A stretch of DNA of 9,185 nt from the NCBI GenBank assembly GCA_028679485.1, contig JAJRBL010000165.1, positions 1-9,185 on the forward strand. The letters run 5' to 3'. Made by a program: the position numbers and the translations under genes. Within the stretch, counting starts at the first letter, position 1. Each line of letters starts with the position of its first letter. This document shows, one piece after another, positions 1 to 6,456 of the stretch. The notes below the pieces were generated by a model. The model saw nothing but the letters and a program-made list of their open reading frames with translations. It was not told where the DNA came from and did not search any database. Source of the DNA: Methanospirillum sp. (GTDB taxonomy: Archaea; Halobacteriota; Methanomicrobia; Methanomicrobiales; Methanospirillaceae).

Positions 1-885
1 AAACTCTGCCGGTGTAAGTACCGGTACGGGAAAACGGACCTGGTCATCGAATGCAAGCCGGGGACAGGCGGTATTCACGTAACAGGGGTATCCAAGGTTG
101 AGAAGCTGGTCAGGACTGACTTCGCGGATCACGATCTGGTACGCGTGGGGAGAAAGAGCGGTGAGCCGGTCTGCGAGATCCCTGCGGCACTGGCCGGTCT
201 TGGAGGAGAGGATGATCCCGAACCTGTCAGCCTCTTTTGCTTTCTGGATCAGGCCGAACCGTATACGGAGGAGCCTGTCCGCATCTGCCTCCTGGATCTG
301 GCCGGTGACCGGGTCGCAGGCAAGTACCCGTGACCCCGTGGCAAGTTTTATTCCCACGGGGTGAAACATACCGGTTCCGAGAAAGATGATCTCGTCTGCC
401 CTGGTATTTCGTGCTGCACTAAATGAACATCCCAGTACCTGGCCCGGGTACGGTGTCCTCGGCGAGGAGGATCCGATTACGACATCAAATCCTTCACCAG
501 CCAGGATCTCTGCTGCAGAGTGAAGCAGATGCACATGCTGGACGGTGCTGACCAGGCCCACCCGTCTTCCCCGCAGCAGCGGGACAACATTACTGATAAC
601 CGAGAGATCGCCTTCCACCGGCCATAACTCATACAGAACCCGTTCCGTATCATCGACCGGGGCATGACCGATATGGACGAGAACATCTGCCAGATCGCGG
701 GCATACAGGTCGAGATCACAGGCACCATAACAGGGTTCCCCGCTCAGGATGACTTCGAACCCGGCAACCTTCAGTTCCGCGGCTATCTTCCGGAGTGTCC
801 GTTTCAGGCCCTCCGGGGCCTGGAGGGCGATCCGCCTGTATCCCCGGTCAGAACATGTTTTGATGAGATCAGGCAGTCTGGTCAA
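1..885 (-). CDS. dph2: 2-(3-amino-3-carboxypropyl)histidine synthase Dph2 (diphthamide biosynthesis), 3' end cut by window
   Basis: Dph2 performs the first step of diphthamide synthesis: a radical transfer of the 3-amino-3-carboxypropyl group of S-adenosylmethionine to a histidine of elongation factor 2, using a [4Fe-4S] cluster. The frame is open for 295 codons and continues past base 1. Three well-separated cysteines sit where the family has its cluster ligands: C52 in [10 protein letters not shown]153 in VLGCSFSAA and C274 in [11 protein letters not shown]. Their spacing closely follows that of the Pyrococcus horikoshii enzyme. The N-terminal [10 protein letters not shown] and the near-terminal [10 protein letters not shown] also fit. 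The frame opens just after a stop and contains no ATG or GTG near its beginning. The TTG at 885 is chosen because a GGTGA lies 6 bases upstream. It overlaps the end of hpt by 17 bases, so translational coupling in the operon is likely. Only a short C-terminal part should be missing. Confidence 0.93.
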   Translation of the reverse strand, partial: MTRLPDLIKTCSDRGYRRIALQAPEGLKRTLRKIAAELKVAGFEVILSGEPCYGACDLDLYARDLADVLVHIGHAPVDDTERVLYELWPVEGDLSVISNVVPLLRGRRVGLVSTVQHVHLLHSAAEILAGEGFDVVIGSSSPRTPYPGQVLGCSFSAARNTRADEIIFLGTGMFHPVGIKLATGSRVLACDPVTGQIQEADADRLLRIRFGLIQKAKEADRFGIILSSKTGQCRRDLADRLTALSPHAYQIVIREVSPDQLLNLGYPCYVNTACPRLAFDDQVRFPVPVLTPAEF

Positions 886-1417
886 TAATCTTCACCGAGT
901 CTGTTACTTCAATGGATACCAGGTAGGTGTAGGGAAGCATCAGGGCTGGATCTCCTTTTTTTATGACAAATCCGATATCTACGATCTCTGCCCCGATCTC
1001 CCTGAGGGATGTTATGATCCCGTTCATGGTGCCGCCCGTGCTGATGACGTCATCCACGATGACAACCCGGTCACCCCTGTGTATGCCGTTGATGTACATC
1101 TCGCCCTTTGAATACCCGGTTACCTGGGAGACCTGGTATTCACCCGGGAGATCGTATCTTCTCTTCCTGATAATATTAAGGGGAATATCGGTCATGAGTG
1201 AGAGTGCTGACCCGATCGGGATTCCCATGGCTTCGGCGGTGACGATATACCTGACATCCTCAAGGTCCATGAGGCGTATCAACCCTGCGGCAATCTCGCG
1301 AAGGAGGCCTGGTTCAATGGACGGGATTCCGTCGGTTATCGGGTGAACGAAGTAGTTATACTCGCCTTTTTTTACAATGGGGCATGTCAGAAGTGATTTA
1401 GTCAGTATGGGGTACAT
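869..1417 (-). CDS. hpt: Hypoxanthine/guanine phosphoribosyltransferase, archaeal type
   Basis: This is a purine salvage enzyme that joins hypoxanthine or guanine to PRPP to give IMP or GMP in the cytoplasm. The 182-residue product carries the type I phosphoribosyltransferase PRPP loop [13 protein letters not shown] at residues 119 to 131. It also has the archaeal HPRT-like N-terminus [18 protein letters not shown] (13 to 30) and the substrate-side stretch [13 protein letters not shown] (60 to 72). A longer reading from 1459 is possible, but the ATG at 1417 has a GGTGA five bases upstream and gives the family's usual N-terminus. The start lies 20 bases inside mfnA and the end overlaps dph2, so expression is probably coupled to both neighbours. 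The close relative adenine phosphoribosyltransferase is the main alternative, and which base is used cannot be read from sequence alone. Confidence 0.92.
   Translation of the reverse strand: MYPILTKSLLTCPIVKKGEYNYFVHPITDGIPSIEPGLLREIAAGLIRLMDLEDVRYIVTAEAMGIPIGSALSLMTDIPLNIIRKRRYDLPGEYQVSQVTGYSKGEMYINGIHRGDRVVIVDDVISTGGTMNGIITSLREIGAEIVDIGFVIKKGDPALMLPYTYLVSIEVTDSVKIIDQTA
892..896 (-). promoter_or_regulatory. Ribosome binding site deciding the TTG start of dph2
   Basis: GGTGA on the minus strand, inside the hpt coding region, six bases before the TTG at 885. It matches the archaeal anti-Shine-Dalgarno sequence. It supports a TTG start in a frame whose preceding codons give only a short open stretch. 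Confidence 0.7.
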
Positions 1418-2507
1418 AAGATTCACCAAAATCAACAAGGAATGATTCGATACAGTCACGGGTTACATGTGGCATACAGACGATACGGAGATCCTGGTTC
1501 CTGGTATACGAAACCACCCATGGTTTTGGAACCTCCACGTGTTCGAAGGTTGCCACGTTGACATCAGGGGTTACCCTGCGTGAGATCCCGAAGGCCTCCA
1601 TGCCCTCTATAAGCCGCCTGGTATTCTCCATGCATCCGGTAACCATCGCTTTCATCCCTTTTTTGCCAAGATGGGCCATGACGGCATAGGCGCCTGCAAC
1701 TGAAGCGCCCGGCCGTGTTCCTGTCAGGCTGTAGGCCTGTTTCGTGGTGAGGTAGGGTGTCTCGACAAGCAGGTTGTTGAAACAGTGATCATCACGGACC
1801 ATGAGAACGCCCGAGGGGATCGTGCTCATACCCATCTTATGCGGGTCAACCGATATCGAGCCGACTTCCGGTATAGAGAAGTCAAATGCCGGTGCATCAT
1901 CGATGAAAGGGAGGACGAATCCCCCGAATGCGGCATCAACATGCAGGTGTATCCCTTCCTGCCCGGCGATCTTTCCGAGGGCCGGGACAGGGTCTGTCAT
2001 CCCGTACTCGGTCGTGCCGGCAACAGCCACGATACAGCAGGTATTCCTGTCAATCAGGCCCGCTGCAGCCTCATGATCCATCCTGTACTGATCATCAAGA
2101 GGGGCAATCCGCATCTCGATATCCATCATGCCGCATGCTTTTTCAAAAGAGAAGTGTGCCGATGCCGGAACGATAATATTGGGTTTTTTAATCCCGTTTA
2201 CGCTCTTCGTAAACCTGAGTACCTGGATGTTTGACTCTGTCCCGCCGGAAGTAGTGCAACCGCCTGCACCAGGCGCCTGAAAAAGGTCGGCACACCACCT
2301 GATCAGGTGATCCTCGAGCGATGCAGTTCCCGGAAAAAGGCCAGGATCCCCAAGGTTTGTATCCATGAACTGATTGTGGGCTTTAACGGCTACCGGGTGA
2401 GGAATGGTACACATCGAGGAGAGGATATGGGTATAGGGAATATCCTCATTTCGCCTGCCCGTCAGATAACAAAATAGTTCGTCGGCTGGGAGACCATCAG
2501 CATCCAT
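1398..2507 (-). CDS. mfnA: L-tyrosine/L-aspartate decarboxylase MfnA (PLP enzyme)
   Basis: In methanogens MfnA decarboxylates L-tyrosine to tyramine for methanofuran, the C1 carrier of the first step of methanogenesis. The family can also decarboxylate L-aspartate to beta-alanine for coenzyme A. The 369-residue product has a fold-type I PLP core: [12 protein letters not shown] (87 to 98), HVDAAFGGF (189 to 197, with D191 for the pyridine nitrogen) and [12 protein letters not shown] (217 to 228, with K224 as the PLP lysine). The N-terminal block [13 protein letters not shown] and [11 protein letters not shown] is characteristic of the family. Starts at 2525 (ATG) and 2528 (TTG) are also open. 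The ATG at 2507 is preferred because it gives the N-terminal length I remember for relatives, although no strong ribosome binding site decides it. It overlaps the ppsA end by 11 bases. Which amino acid dominates in vivo cannot be told here. Confidence 0.94.
   Translation of the reverse strand: MDADGLPADELFCYLTGRRNEDIPYTHILSSMCTIPHPVAVKAHNQFMDTNLGDPGLFPGTASLEDHLIRWCADLFQAPGAGGCTTSGGTESNIQVLRFTKSVNGIKKPNIIVPASAHFSFEKACGMMDIEMRIAPLDDQYRMDHEAAAGLIDRNTCCIVAVAGTTEYGMTDPVPALGKIAGQEGIHLHVDAAFGGFVLPFIDDAPAFDFSIPEVGSISVDPHKMGMSTIPSGVLMVRDDHCFNNLLVETPYLTTKQAYSLTGTRPGASVAGAYAVMAHLGKKGMKAMVTGCMENTRRLIEGMEAFGISRRVTPDVNVATFEHVEVPKPWVVSYTRNQDLRIVCMPHVTRDCIESFLVDFGESYVPHTD
1423..1427 (-). promoter_or_regulatory. 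Ribosome binding site for hpt
   Basis: GGTGA on the minus strand, five bases before the ATG at 1417 and inside the 3' end of mfnA. It favours this start over the in-frame upstream codon at 1459. Confidence 0.72.
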
Positions 2508-4761
2508 GGGGTCTTCTCGCCGCATCAAGGATTATCCGCTGCTCTGTGCGTGCAACCGTTTCGCGGATCTTCGCTATTGCATCGATGTTTGAGGATACGC
2601 TCGTAATACCATGCTCAACAAGCCAGGTAACCATATCAGGTTCGCTTCCTGCCTGGCCGCATATGGAAACCTCCACCCCGTTCCTGCGGCATGCCTGGAT
2701 GGCCTGATCTATCAGGGCGAGGACCGCCGGGTGTTTCGGCCAGTACATGTCGGTGACATTCTCGTTGTTTCTGTCGATGGCGATGGTATACTGGATGAGA
2801 TCGTTCGTACCGAACGAGGCAAACCTGATCCCTGCCTTGATAAAGTCCTCGATCAGAAGCGCACTGGCCGGAATCTCGATCATGACACCGAGATCCACAT
2901 TCTCGACATTCACTCCCGCTTCCCTGAAGAGTTCCTTTGCCTGGATGAACTCCCGGGGATGGGATACCATGGGGAACATGATCCCAAGGTTGTCGTATCC
3001 GAGATCCCACAGGCGCCTGAAGGTATCGATCTGCAGCCTGAACTGGGTCTGGCTCTGGAGATCGCGACGGATACCACGCCATCCAAGCATCGGGTTGTGC
3101 TCTATGGGTTCGCTCTCCCCTCCCTGCATATTCCTGAACTCGTCTGTAGGTGCATCAAGTGTCCTTACCCATACCGGTTTTCCCGGGAAGGCATCCAGGA
3201 CGACCTTGATACCGTTCATGAGTTCGGTGATAAAGTCCTCTTCGCGGTGATTCTGGATGTACCAGTTGGGAGTTTTATTGAGACCGAGAATAAGATGCTC
3301 AATCCGGAGCAGTCCTACTCCGTCTGCGCCGGTTGCTGCCGCCCGCTGGGCAGCTTCAGGCATGGATACGTTTACCTTGACAGATGTGGCGGTGATGATA
3401 GTACCCGGTCCTGACGGGATGATAACCTGGCCTGCTGCCTGAGGTACCTGGGTCTCAATAATTCCGTCATAGATGAGCCCCTTTTCCCCGTCAACTGATA
3501 TTACCTGGCCGTCGGTCAGGATTTTTGTTGCTTTCCGGGTGCCGACGACGGCAGGAGTTCCCAGTTCACGCGAAACAATAGCCGCGTGGCAGGTCATTCC
3601 TCCTTCATCGGTTACGATGGCGGCAACTTTCCTCATGGCCGGAACCATGTCGGGATTCGTCATGCGGGTGACCATGATGTCACCCTCCTTTACTTTTCCG
3701 ATATCGCGGACATCTTCCACGATAATAACCGGTCCGGTTGCAAGTCCCGGCGAAGCCCCCTGTCCCTGGAGGATCACCTTGTCAGCAGAGCCGGCGGAGT
3801 CTTTTTTCATGGTATCGCGTCCTTTTATTGTTGTTATCGGGCGTGACTGCAGGATATAGATCTTATCGCCGACGATCCCCCATTCCATATCCTGCGGAGT
3901 GCCATAATGCTCTTCAGAAACAATTCCATAGGTGGAAAGACGTTTTACTTCTTCATCTGAAAGAACCTGCTCCTCCTGCCGGTCAGGTTCCACGTCCCTT
4001 GATATTGTACCATAATGTCCGTCAGGAACTATTTCTATGAGTTTTACTGATATGAGCCGGTCTGCGGTCCGTTCCAGGCGCCGGTCAAAGACGTACTTGT
4101 CGGGAGAGACGGAACCTGACACGACCGATTCCCCAAGGCCCCAGGAACCCTCGATAATGGTGAGGGGTTCCCCGGTTACCGGGTGTGATGAAAAGAGTAC
4201 ACCGGCCTTTTCAGAGGGAACCAACTGTTGTACAACCACGGCGATATTCACCGAATGGTGGTCGAATCCCTGCTTTGCACGGTAATAGATCGCCCTCGCA
4301 CCATACAGGGATGCCCAGCATGCCTGGATTGAAATAAGGAGTTTGTCGATACCCCTGATGTTCAGGATGGTCTCCTGTTGTCCGGCAAAACTGGCATCCG
4401 GAAGGTCTTCAGCAGTCGCGCTTGAACGTGCTGCCACGATCTCGCCGGTCCGGGAAAGTCTCTCATATGCAATCCTGATCTCGTTCTGGAGATCACTTTG
4501 CATTTGCGCCCCGTTTACCAGGTCCTTGGCCTTTTTTGCCGCTATCTCCAATGCATTGTTATCATCTACATTCAGCGTTTCAAATAACTCATACAATGGG
4601 TTTTCAAGTCCTGCCTGGACTAGAAAACGTCGGAATGCCTGGCTGGTAACGACAAAGGCAGGGGGTACCGGCAGTCCTATGGATGCCATTTCTCCAAGTG
4701 AAGCCCCTTTTCCACCAACCGAGGGAATATCCTCTTTCCGGATCTCCTCTAACCAAAGAAT
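2497..4761 (-). CDS. ppsA: Phosphoenolpyruvate synthase (pyruvate, water dikinase)
   Basis: PpsA converts pyruvate, ATP and water to PEP, AMP and phosphate, feeding gluconeogenesis from pyruvate. Counting from an ATT at 4761 gives 754 residues. The N-terminal ATP-binding domain holds GGKGASLGEM (16 to 25) and RSSATAEDLPDASFAGQQET (112 to 131). The swivelling phosphohistidine domain has GGMTCHAAI with H392. The C-terminal PEP/pyruvate-binding barrel ends with ICGQA and the predicted catalytic C701. The start is unresolved. The first canonical start, ATG 4689, would remove the GGKG segment that contributes to ATP binding. The conserved WLEEIRKEDIPSVGGKGA lies upstream of it in frame, yet no ATG, GTG or TTG precedes it before a TGA at 4771 to 4773. 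That TGA is codon 3 of an in-frame ATG at 4779. Options are initiation at ATT, a nonsense mutation or a base error. The motif reads GQAGS where the family usually has GQAPS. It is the first gene of the minus-strand cluster. Confidence 0.93.
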   Translation of the reverse strand: MLWLEEIRKEDIPSVGGKGASLGEMASIGLPVPPAFVVTSQAFRRFLVQAGLENPLYELFETLNVDDNNALEIAAKKAKDLVNGAQMQSDLQNEIRIAYERLSRTGEIVAARSSATAEDLPDASFAGQQETILNIRGIDKLLISIQACWASLYGARAIYYRAKQGFDHHSVNIAVVVQQLVPSEKAGVLFSSHPVTGEPLTIIEGSWGLGESVVSGSVSPDKYVFDRRLERTADRLISVKLIEIVPDGHYGTISRDVEPDRQEEQVLSDEEVKRLSTYGIVSEEHYGTPQDMEWGIVGDKIYILQSRPITTIKGRDTMKKDSAGSADKVILQGQGASPGLATGPVIIVEDVRDIGKVKEGDIMVTRMTNPDMVPAMRKVAAIVTDEGGMTCHAAIVSRELGTPAVVGTRKATKILTDGQVISVDGEKGLIYDGIIETQVPQAAGQVIIPSGPGTIITATSVKVNVSMPEAAQRAAATGADGVGLLRIEHLILGLNKTPNWYIQNHREEDFITELMNGIKVVLDAFPGKPVWVRTLDAPTDEFRNMQGGESEPIEHNPMLGWRGIRRDLQSQTQFRLQIDTFRRLWDLGYDNLGIMFPMVSHPREFIQAKELFREAGVNVENVDLGVMIEIPASALLIEDFIKAGIRFASFGTNDLIQYTIAIDRNNENVTDMYWPKHPAVLALIDQAIQACRRNGVEVSICGQAGSEPDMVTWLVEHGITSVSSNIDAIAKIRETVARTEQRIILDAARRPHGC

Positions 4762-4787
4762 ATCTGGAACTCACGTCATACAGATTA

Positions 4788-4791
4788 ACCT
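4788..4791 (-). promoter_or_regulatory. Candidate ribosome binding site upstream of ppsA
   Basis: AGGT on the minus strand lies eight bases before the in-frame ATG at 4779. If real, it suggests that the ancestral start was ATG 4779 and that the TGA two codons later is a mutation or error. The match is only four bases. Confidence 0.35.
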
Positions 4792-4857
4792 GTGTGTATG
4801 TATTCCGCCGGTAATGTACTAGTAGTTTTAGGATTGAGTTTTCCTCGCGATCAATAT

Positions 4858-4869
4858 CTATATATGTAG
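4858..4869. promoter_or_regulatory. Shared, near-palindromic TATA element for the tRNA pair and ppsA
   Basis: CTATATATGTAG reads CTACATATATAG on the other strand, so a TATA-like box faces both ways. On the plus strand it ends about 30 bases before the tRNA-Tyr, which suits a short leader. On the minus strand it would start a ppsA transcript with a leader of roughly 55 to 60 bases before 4779. No clear purine-rich BRE was seen on either side, so the preferred direction is uncertain. Confidence 0.6.
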
Positions 4870-4895
4870 CATAAACCAACCGAATAGAGCAAGAT

Positions 4896-5001
4896 CCCGC
4901 CTTAACTCAGACTGGTAGAGTGCGCGGCTGTAGACTGAATTGCCGCTCGAGGCAAAAGCGCAGCTACCGCGATGTCCCCGGTTCAAATCCGGGAGGCGGG
5001 A
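4896..5001 (+). tRNA. tRNA-Tyr (anticodon GUA) with intron
   Basis: The cloverleaf closes fully once an intron of about 32 bases is removed. The acceptor CCCGCCT (4896 to 4902) pairs with AGGCGGG (4994 to 5000), with A5001 as discriminator. The D stem is ACTC/GAGT, the anticodon stem CGCGG (4923 to 4927) with CCGCG (4967 to 4971), and the T stem CCCGG/CCGGG around the loop TTCAAAT. The anticodon GTA is at 4930 to 4932. The terminal CCA is not encoded. The spliced tRNA is 74 bases including the discriminator. It lies 12 bases before tRNA-Asp, so the two are probably made as one transcript from the TATA element near 4860. Confidence 0.93.
4934..4965 (+). other. tRNA-Tyr intron (archaeal, after position 37)
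   Basis: These 32 bases interrupt the anticodon loop one base 3' of the anticodon, the usual archaeal site cut by the tRNA splicing endonuclease. A shift of one base (4935 to 4966) gives the same mature tRNA. Inside it TTGCC (4940 to 4944) pairs with GGCAA (4951 to 4955) around a six-base loop. GCTG (4927 to 4930) can pair with CAGC (4961 to 4964) to form the central helix of a bulge-helix-bulge, but the 5' bulge is not a perfect canonical one. Confidence 0.85.
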
Positions 5002-5013
5002 TATGCCAATCAT

Positions 5014-5086
5014 GCCCAGATAGTGTAGTGGCCTATCATGTCGGCCTGTCACGCCGACGACTCGGATTCGAATTCCGATCTGGGCG
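5014..5086 (+). tRNA. tRNA-Asp (anticodon GUC)
   Basis: A complete 73-base cloverleaf without intron. The acceptor GCCCAGA (5014 to 5020) pairs with TCTGGGC (5079 to 5085), followed by the G discriminator typical of tRNA-Asp. The anticodon stem is TCGGC/GCCGA with anticodon GTC at 5048 to 5050. The T stem is TCGGA/TCCGA around TTCGAAT. The CCA end is not encoded. It follows tRNA-Tyr by 12 bases and is probably processed from the same precursor. Confidence 0.95.
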
Positions 5087-5087
5087 C

Positions 5088-5098
5088 TCTTTGTTTTT
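5088..5098 (+). terminator. T-rich terminator after the tRNA pair
   Basis: TCTTTGTTTTT starts two bases after the tRNA-Asp discriminator. Archaeal RNA polymerase commonly stops at such T-tracts without a hairpin. Confidence 0.6.
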
Positions 5099-5108
5099 CC
5101 GGCAATCT

Positions 5109-5135
5109 TCTATACCTGTCTGATAAATAAATATG
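5109..5135 (+). promoter_or_regulatory. Candidate TATA region for the secreted-protein gene at 5155
   Basis: Two AT-rich candidates stand between the tRNA terminator and the gene: CTATACC near 5110 and GATAAATAAATATG from 5122. The first would leave room for the GGTG ribosome binding site at 5145 to 5148 in the mRNA. The second would give a nearly leaderless transcript. Which one is used cannot be decided here. Confidence 0.4.
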
Positions 5136-5154
5136 AAAGTATCCGGTGTAGTTC

Positions 5155-5988
5155 ATGAACAGAAAAATCGTTTATGTAATCTGTCTTTGCCTGTTTCTTC
5201 TCATCATATCTGTTTCTACAGCAGACAGGCTCCCGAACGGGACCAATACAACTAACCGGCAGATTCCTTCAGAGACATACCTTGAAGTAATCGGTTCCAT
5301 GTCATCACACCAGACGTACCAACTCGATACCTACAGCAATGGCTCTCATGATGGAGGATTCCTGGATGATGGCGAGACCTATTCCTCTGTGGTATATAAG
5401 AACGCCATGACCACGAACGGCGGATACCTTGCCCAGAGTAAGGGGCTGAAACTCGATGAAGGGGCACAACAGAAAGGAGGGTACAACGTGGATTCCAAGA
5501 TCGTGTCGACCTATCTGACCGATCCGGAGAAAGGGAGCAAAATGTCTACCGCAGACTCCCTCGAGTTGTTTACCTCCGGGAACTGGACAAATACTTCTGA
5601 TATCAATAAAACCATACGTAACCCGGTAGTCCAGGGGATCATCGGAGATTACATCGGAGGATTCAACAGTTACTATAAAGGTGCCTCCGCAACAGAGTTG
5701 ACCAGCGGCCAGCTCGCTACGATTGCCCAGACACGATCAGTCGGTTCGGACACCTCTGTACCTGCTGAACTTCATTATCTCATCGGGATCCATCCTGATA
5801 CCTCTTCAGGCATGCCCTATGCGGCAGGGACCTCAAGGACTGATTTCGTGATGACAAACGAGGAAGGGGCCGGAAATACCACCGAAATGGCCTCTACGAA
5901 AGCGATGTCTGATACCACTACGGTAGACGGCCAGATATTCAGTTTCGGAAAATCATACACGGTGACCTCAGGGGTCTCTCCCACCTGA
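5155..5988 (+). CDS. Secreted protein of unknown function (two-module, Methanomicrobiales-like)
   Basis: I do not recognise a named family. The 277-residue protein starts with a Sec-type signal: MNRK, then a hydrophobic run of about 16 residues ending near SVSTA, so a mature start near residue 24 is likely. The rest is rich in Ser, Thr, Gly and Asn, with several N-x-S/T sequons and no further membrane span, consistent with an exported, beta-rich, perhaps glycosylated protein. The ATG at 5155 has GGTG six bases upstream. The C-terminal portion from about residue 195 (SVGSDTSVPAELHYLIGIHP through FGKSYTVTSGV) resembles the next gene's product. An earlier stretch around residues 82 to 105 (NAMTTNGGYLAQSKGLKLDEG) looks like a second copy of the terminal motif. 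Similar secreted hypothetical proteins seem common in Methanomicrobiales, which I state from memory only. Confidence 0.85.
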   Translation: MNRKIVYVICLCLFLLIISVSTADRLPNGTNTTNRQIPSETYLEVIGSMSSHQTYQLDTYSNGSHDGGFLDDGETYSSVVYKNAMTTNGGYLAQSKGLKLDEGAQQKGGYNVDSKIVSTYLTDPEKGSKMSTADSLELFTSGNWTNTSDINKTIRNPVVQGIIGDYIGGFNSYYKGASATELTSGQLATIAQTRSVGSDTSVPAELHYLIGIHPDTSSGMPYAAGTSRTDFVMTNEEGAGNTTEMASTKAMSDTTTVDGQIFSFGKSYTVTSGVSPT

Positions 5989-6042
5989 TTTTCCGGAAGA
6001 AACATAATAGTGCCATATGAACAACGATATCGTGGTAATATT

Positions 6043-6456
6043 GTGAAACAAGTCCGGATTATACTCATTATTCTTATTTTTTTCATCCTCATCATTCACG
6101 TTCAGGTCATGGGTGAATCATGGTCTGTATATCCGGCGTTCGAGGATCATGTCCACGGTTCGGTCTCTCTTGTGAATATGCAGTCATTTGCCCTGGACTC
6201 GAAACTAAAGGCACGGGTTGTAGGAGAAGACGGAGTTCCTGCAGGAATAGACTACATGATAAGCGTTACACCGATTAACGGAACAGATAGAGCAGTCGGA
6301 ACCGTTATGACAGATTTCGCAGGCTCGGTGCTCGAAGCAAGGGGAACTAACCAGGATCCTTCAGCCACGAATGAGTGGCGGGACAAATCCATGGTAAGCG
6401 GATCAATTGTAAACTTTATGAAGACATTCACCTATACCTCAGGGATACAATTATGA
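6043..6456 (+). CDS. Small secreted protein, apparent paralogue of the C-terminal part of the preceding gene product
   Basis: The function is unknown. The 137-residue reading begins at a GTG preceded by GGTA five bases upstream, and opens with MKQVR and an Ile/Leu/Phe-rich segment to about residue 22, a clear signal peptide or N-terminal anchor. An in-frame GTG at 6010 would add 11 residues before the basic n-region and is less likely. The body (ARVVGEDGVPAGIDYMISVTP, then VMTDF and SGSIVNFMKTFTYTSGIQL) can be aligned by eye with the C-terminal part of the upstream protein, including a shared VPA, an aromatic Y in HYLIG/DYMIS, TDF and a terminal F-x-K-x-(Y/F)-T-x-TSG. It therefore looks like a shortened paralogue. 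Its TGA stop overlaps the ATG of the next gene, so the two are probably translated together. Confidence 0.75.
   Translation: MKQVRIILIILIFFILIIHVQVMGESWSVYPAFEDHVHGSVSLVNMQSFALDSKLKARVVGEDGVPAGIDYMISVTPINGTDRAVGTVMTDFAGSVLEARGTNQDPSATNEWRDKSMVSGSIVNFMKTFTYTSGIQL

Noticed and set aside
98..888. Plus- and minus-strand open frames over the left end
   Set aside because: They lie antisense or out of frame to dph2, whose minus-strand frame is open from 885 to base 1 and carries all three cluster cysteines. None of the others shows domain features.
1785..2234. 149-residue plus-strand open frame opposite mfnA
   Set aside because: It is the complement of a well-conserved PLP enzyme and its composition (Arg, His and Cys rich) has no domain or start signal of its own.
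2611..3414. 267-residue plus-strand open frame opposite ppsA
   Set aside because: It exists because ppsA codon use leaves the opposite strand open. It covers the PEP-binding barrel of ppsA and shows no recognisable motif.
4771..4773. The TGA before ppsA as a selenocysteine codon
   Set aside because: PpsA has no known selenocysteine near its N-terminus, Methanomicrobiales are not known to use it, and no SECIS-like element was noticed.
4604..4879. 91-residue minus-strand frame overlapping the ppsA start, as a small gene
   Set aside because: It is the neighbouring frame of ppsA and its leader and extends back into the TATA element. It has no motif, and its interest is only as a partner in a possible frameshift.
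4920..5123. 67-residue plus-strand frame over the tRNA pair
   Set aside because: The bases are fully accounted for by two tRNA cloverleafs.
6375..6452. Upstream in-frame extension of the PKD protein
   Set aside because: It would place 26 residues before a clear signal peptide and lies wholly inside the upstream gene in another frame.
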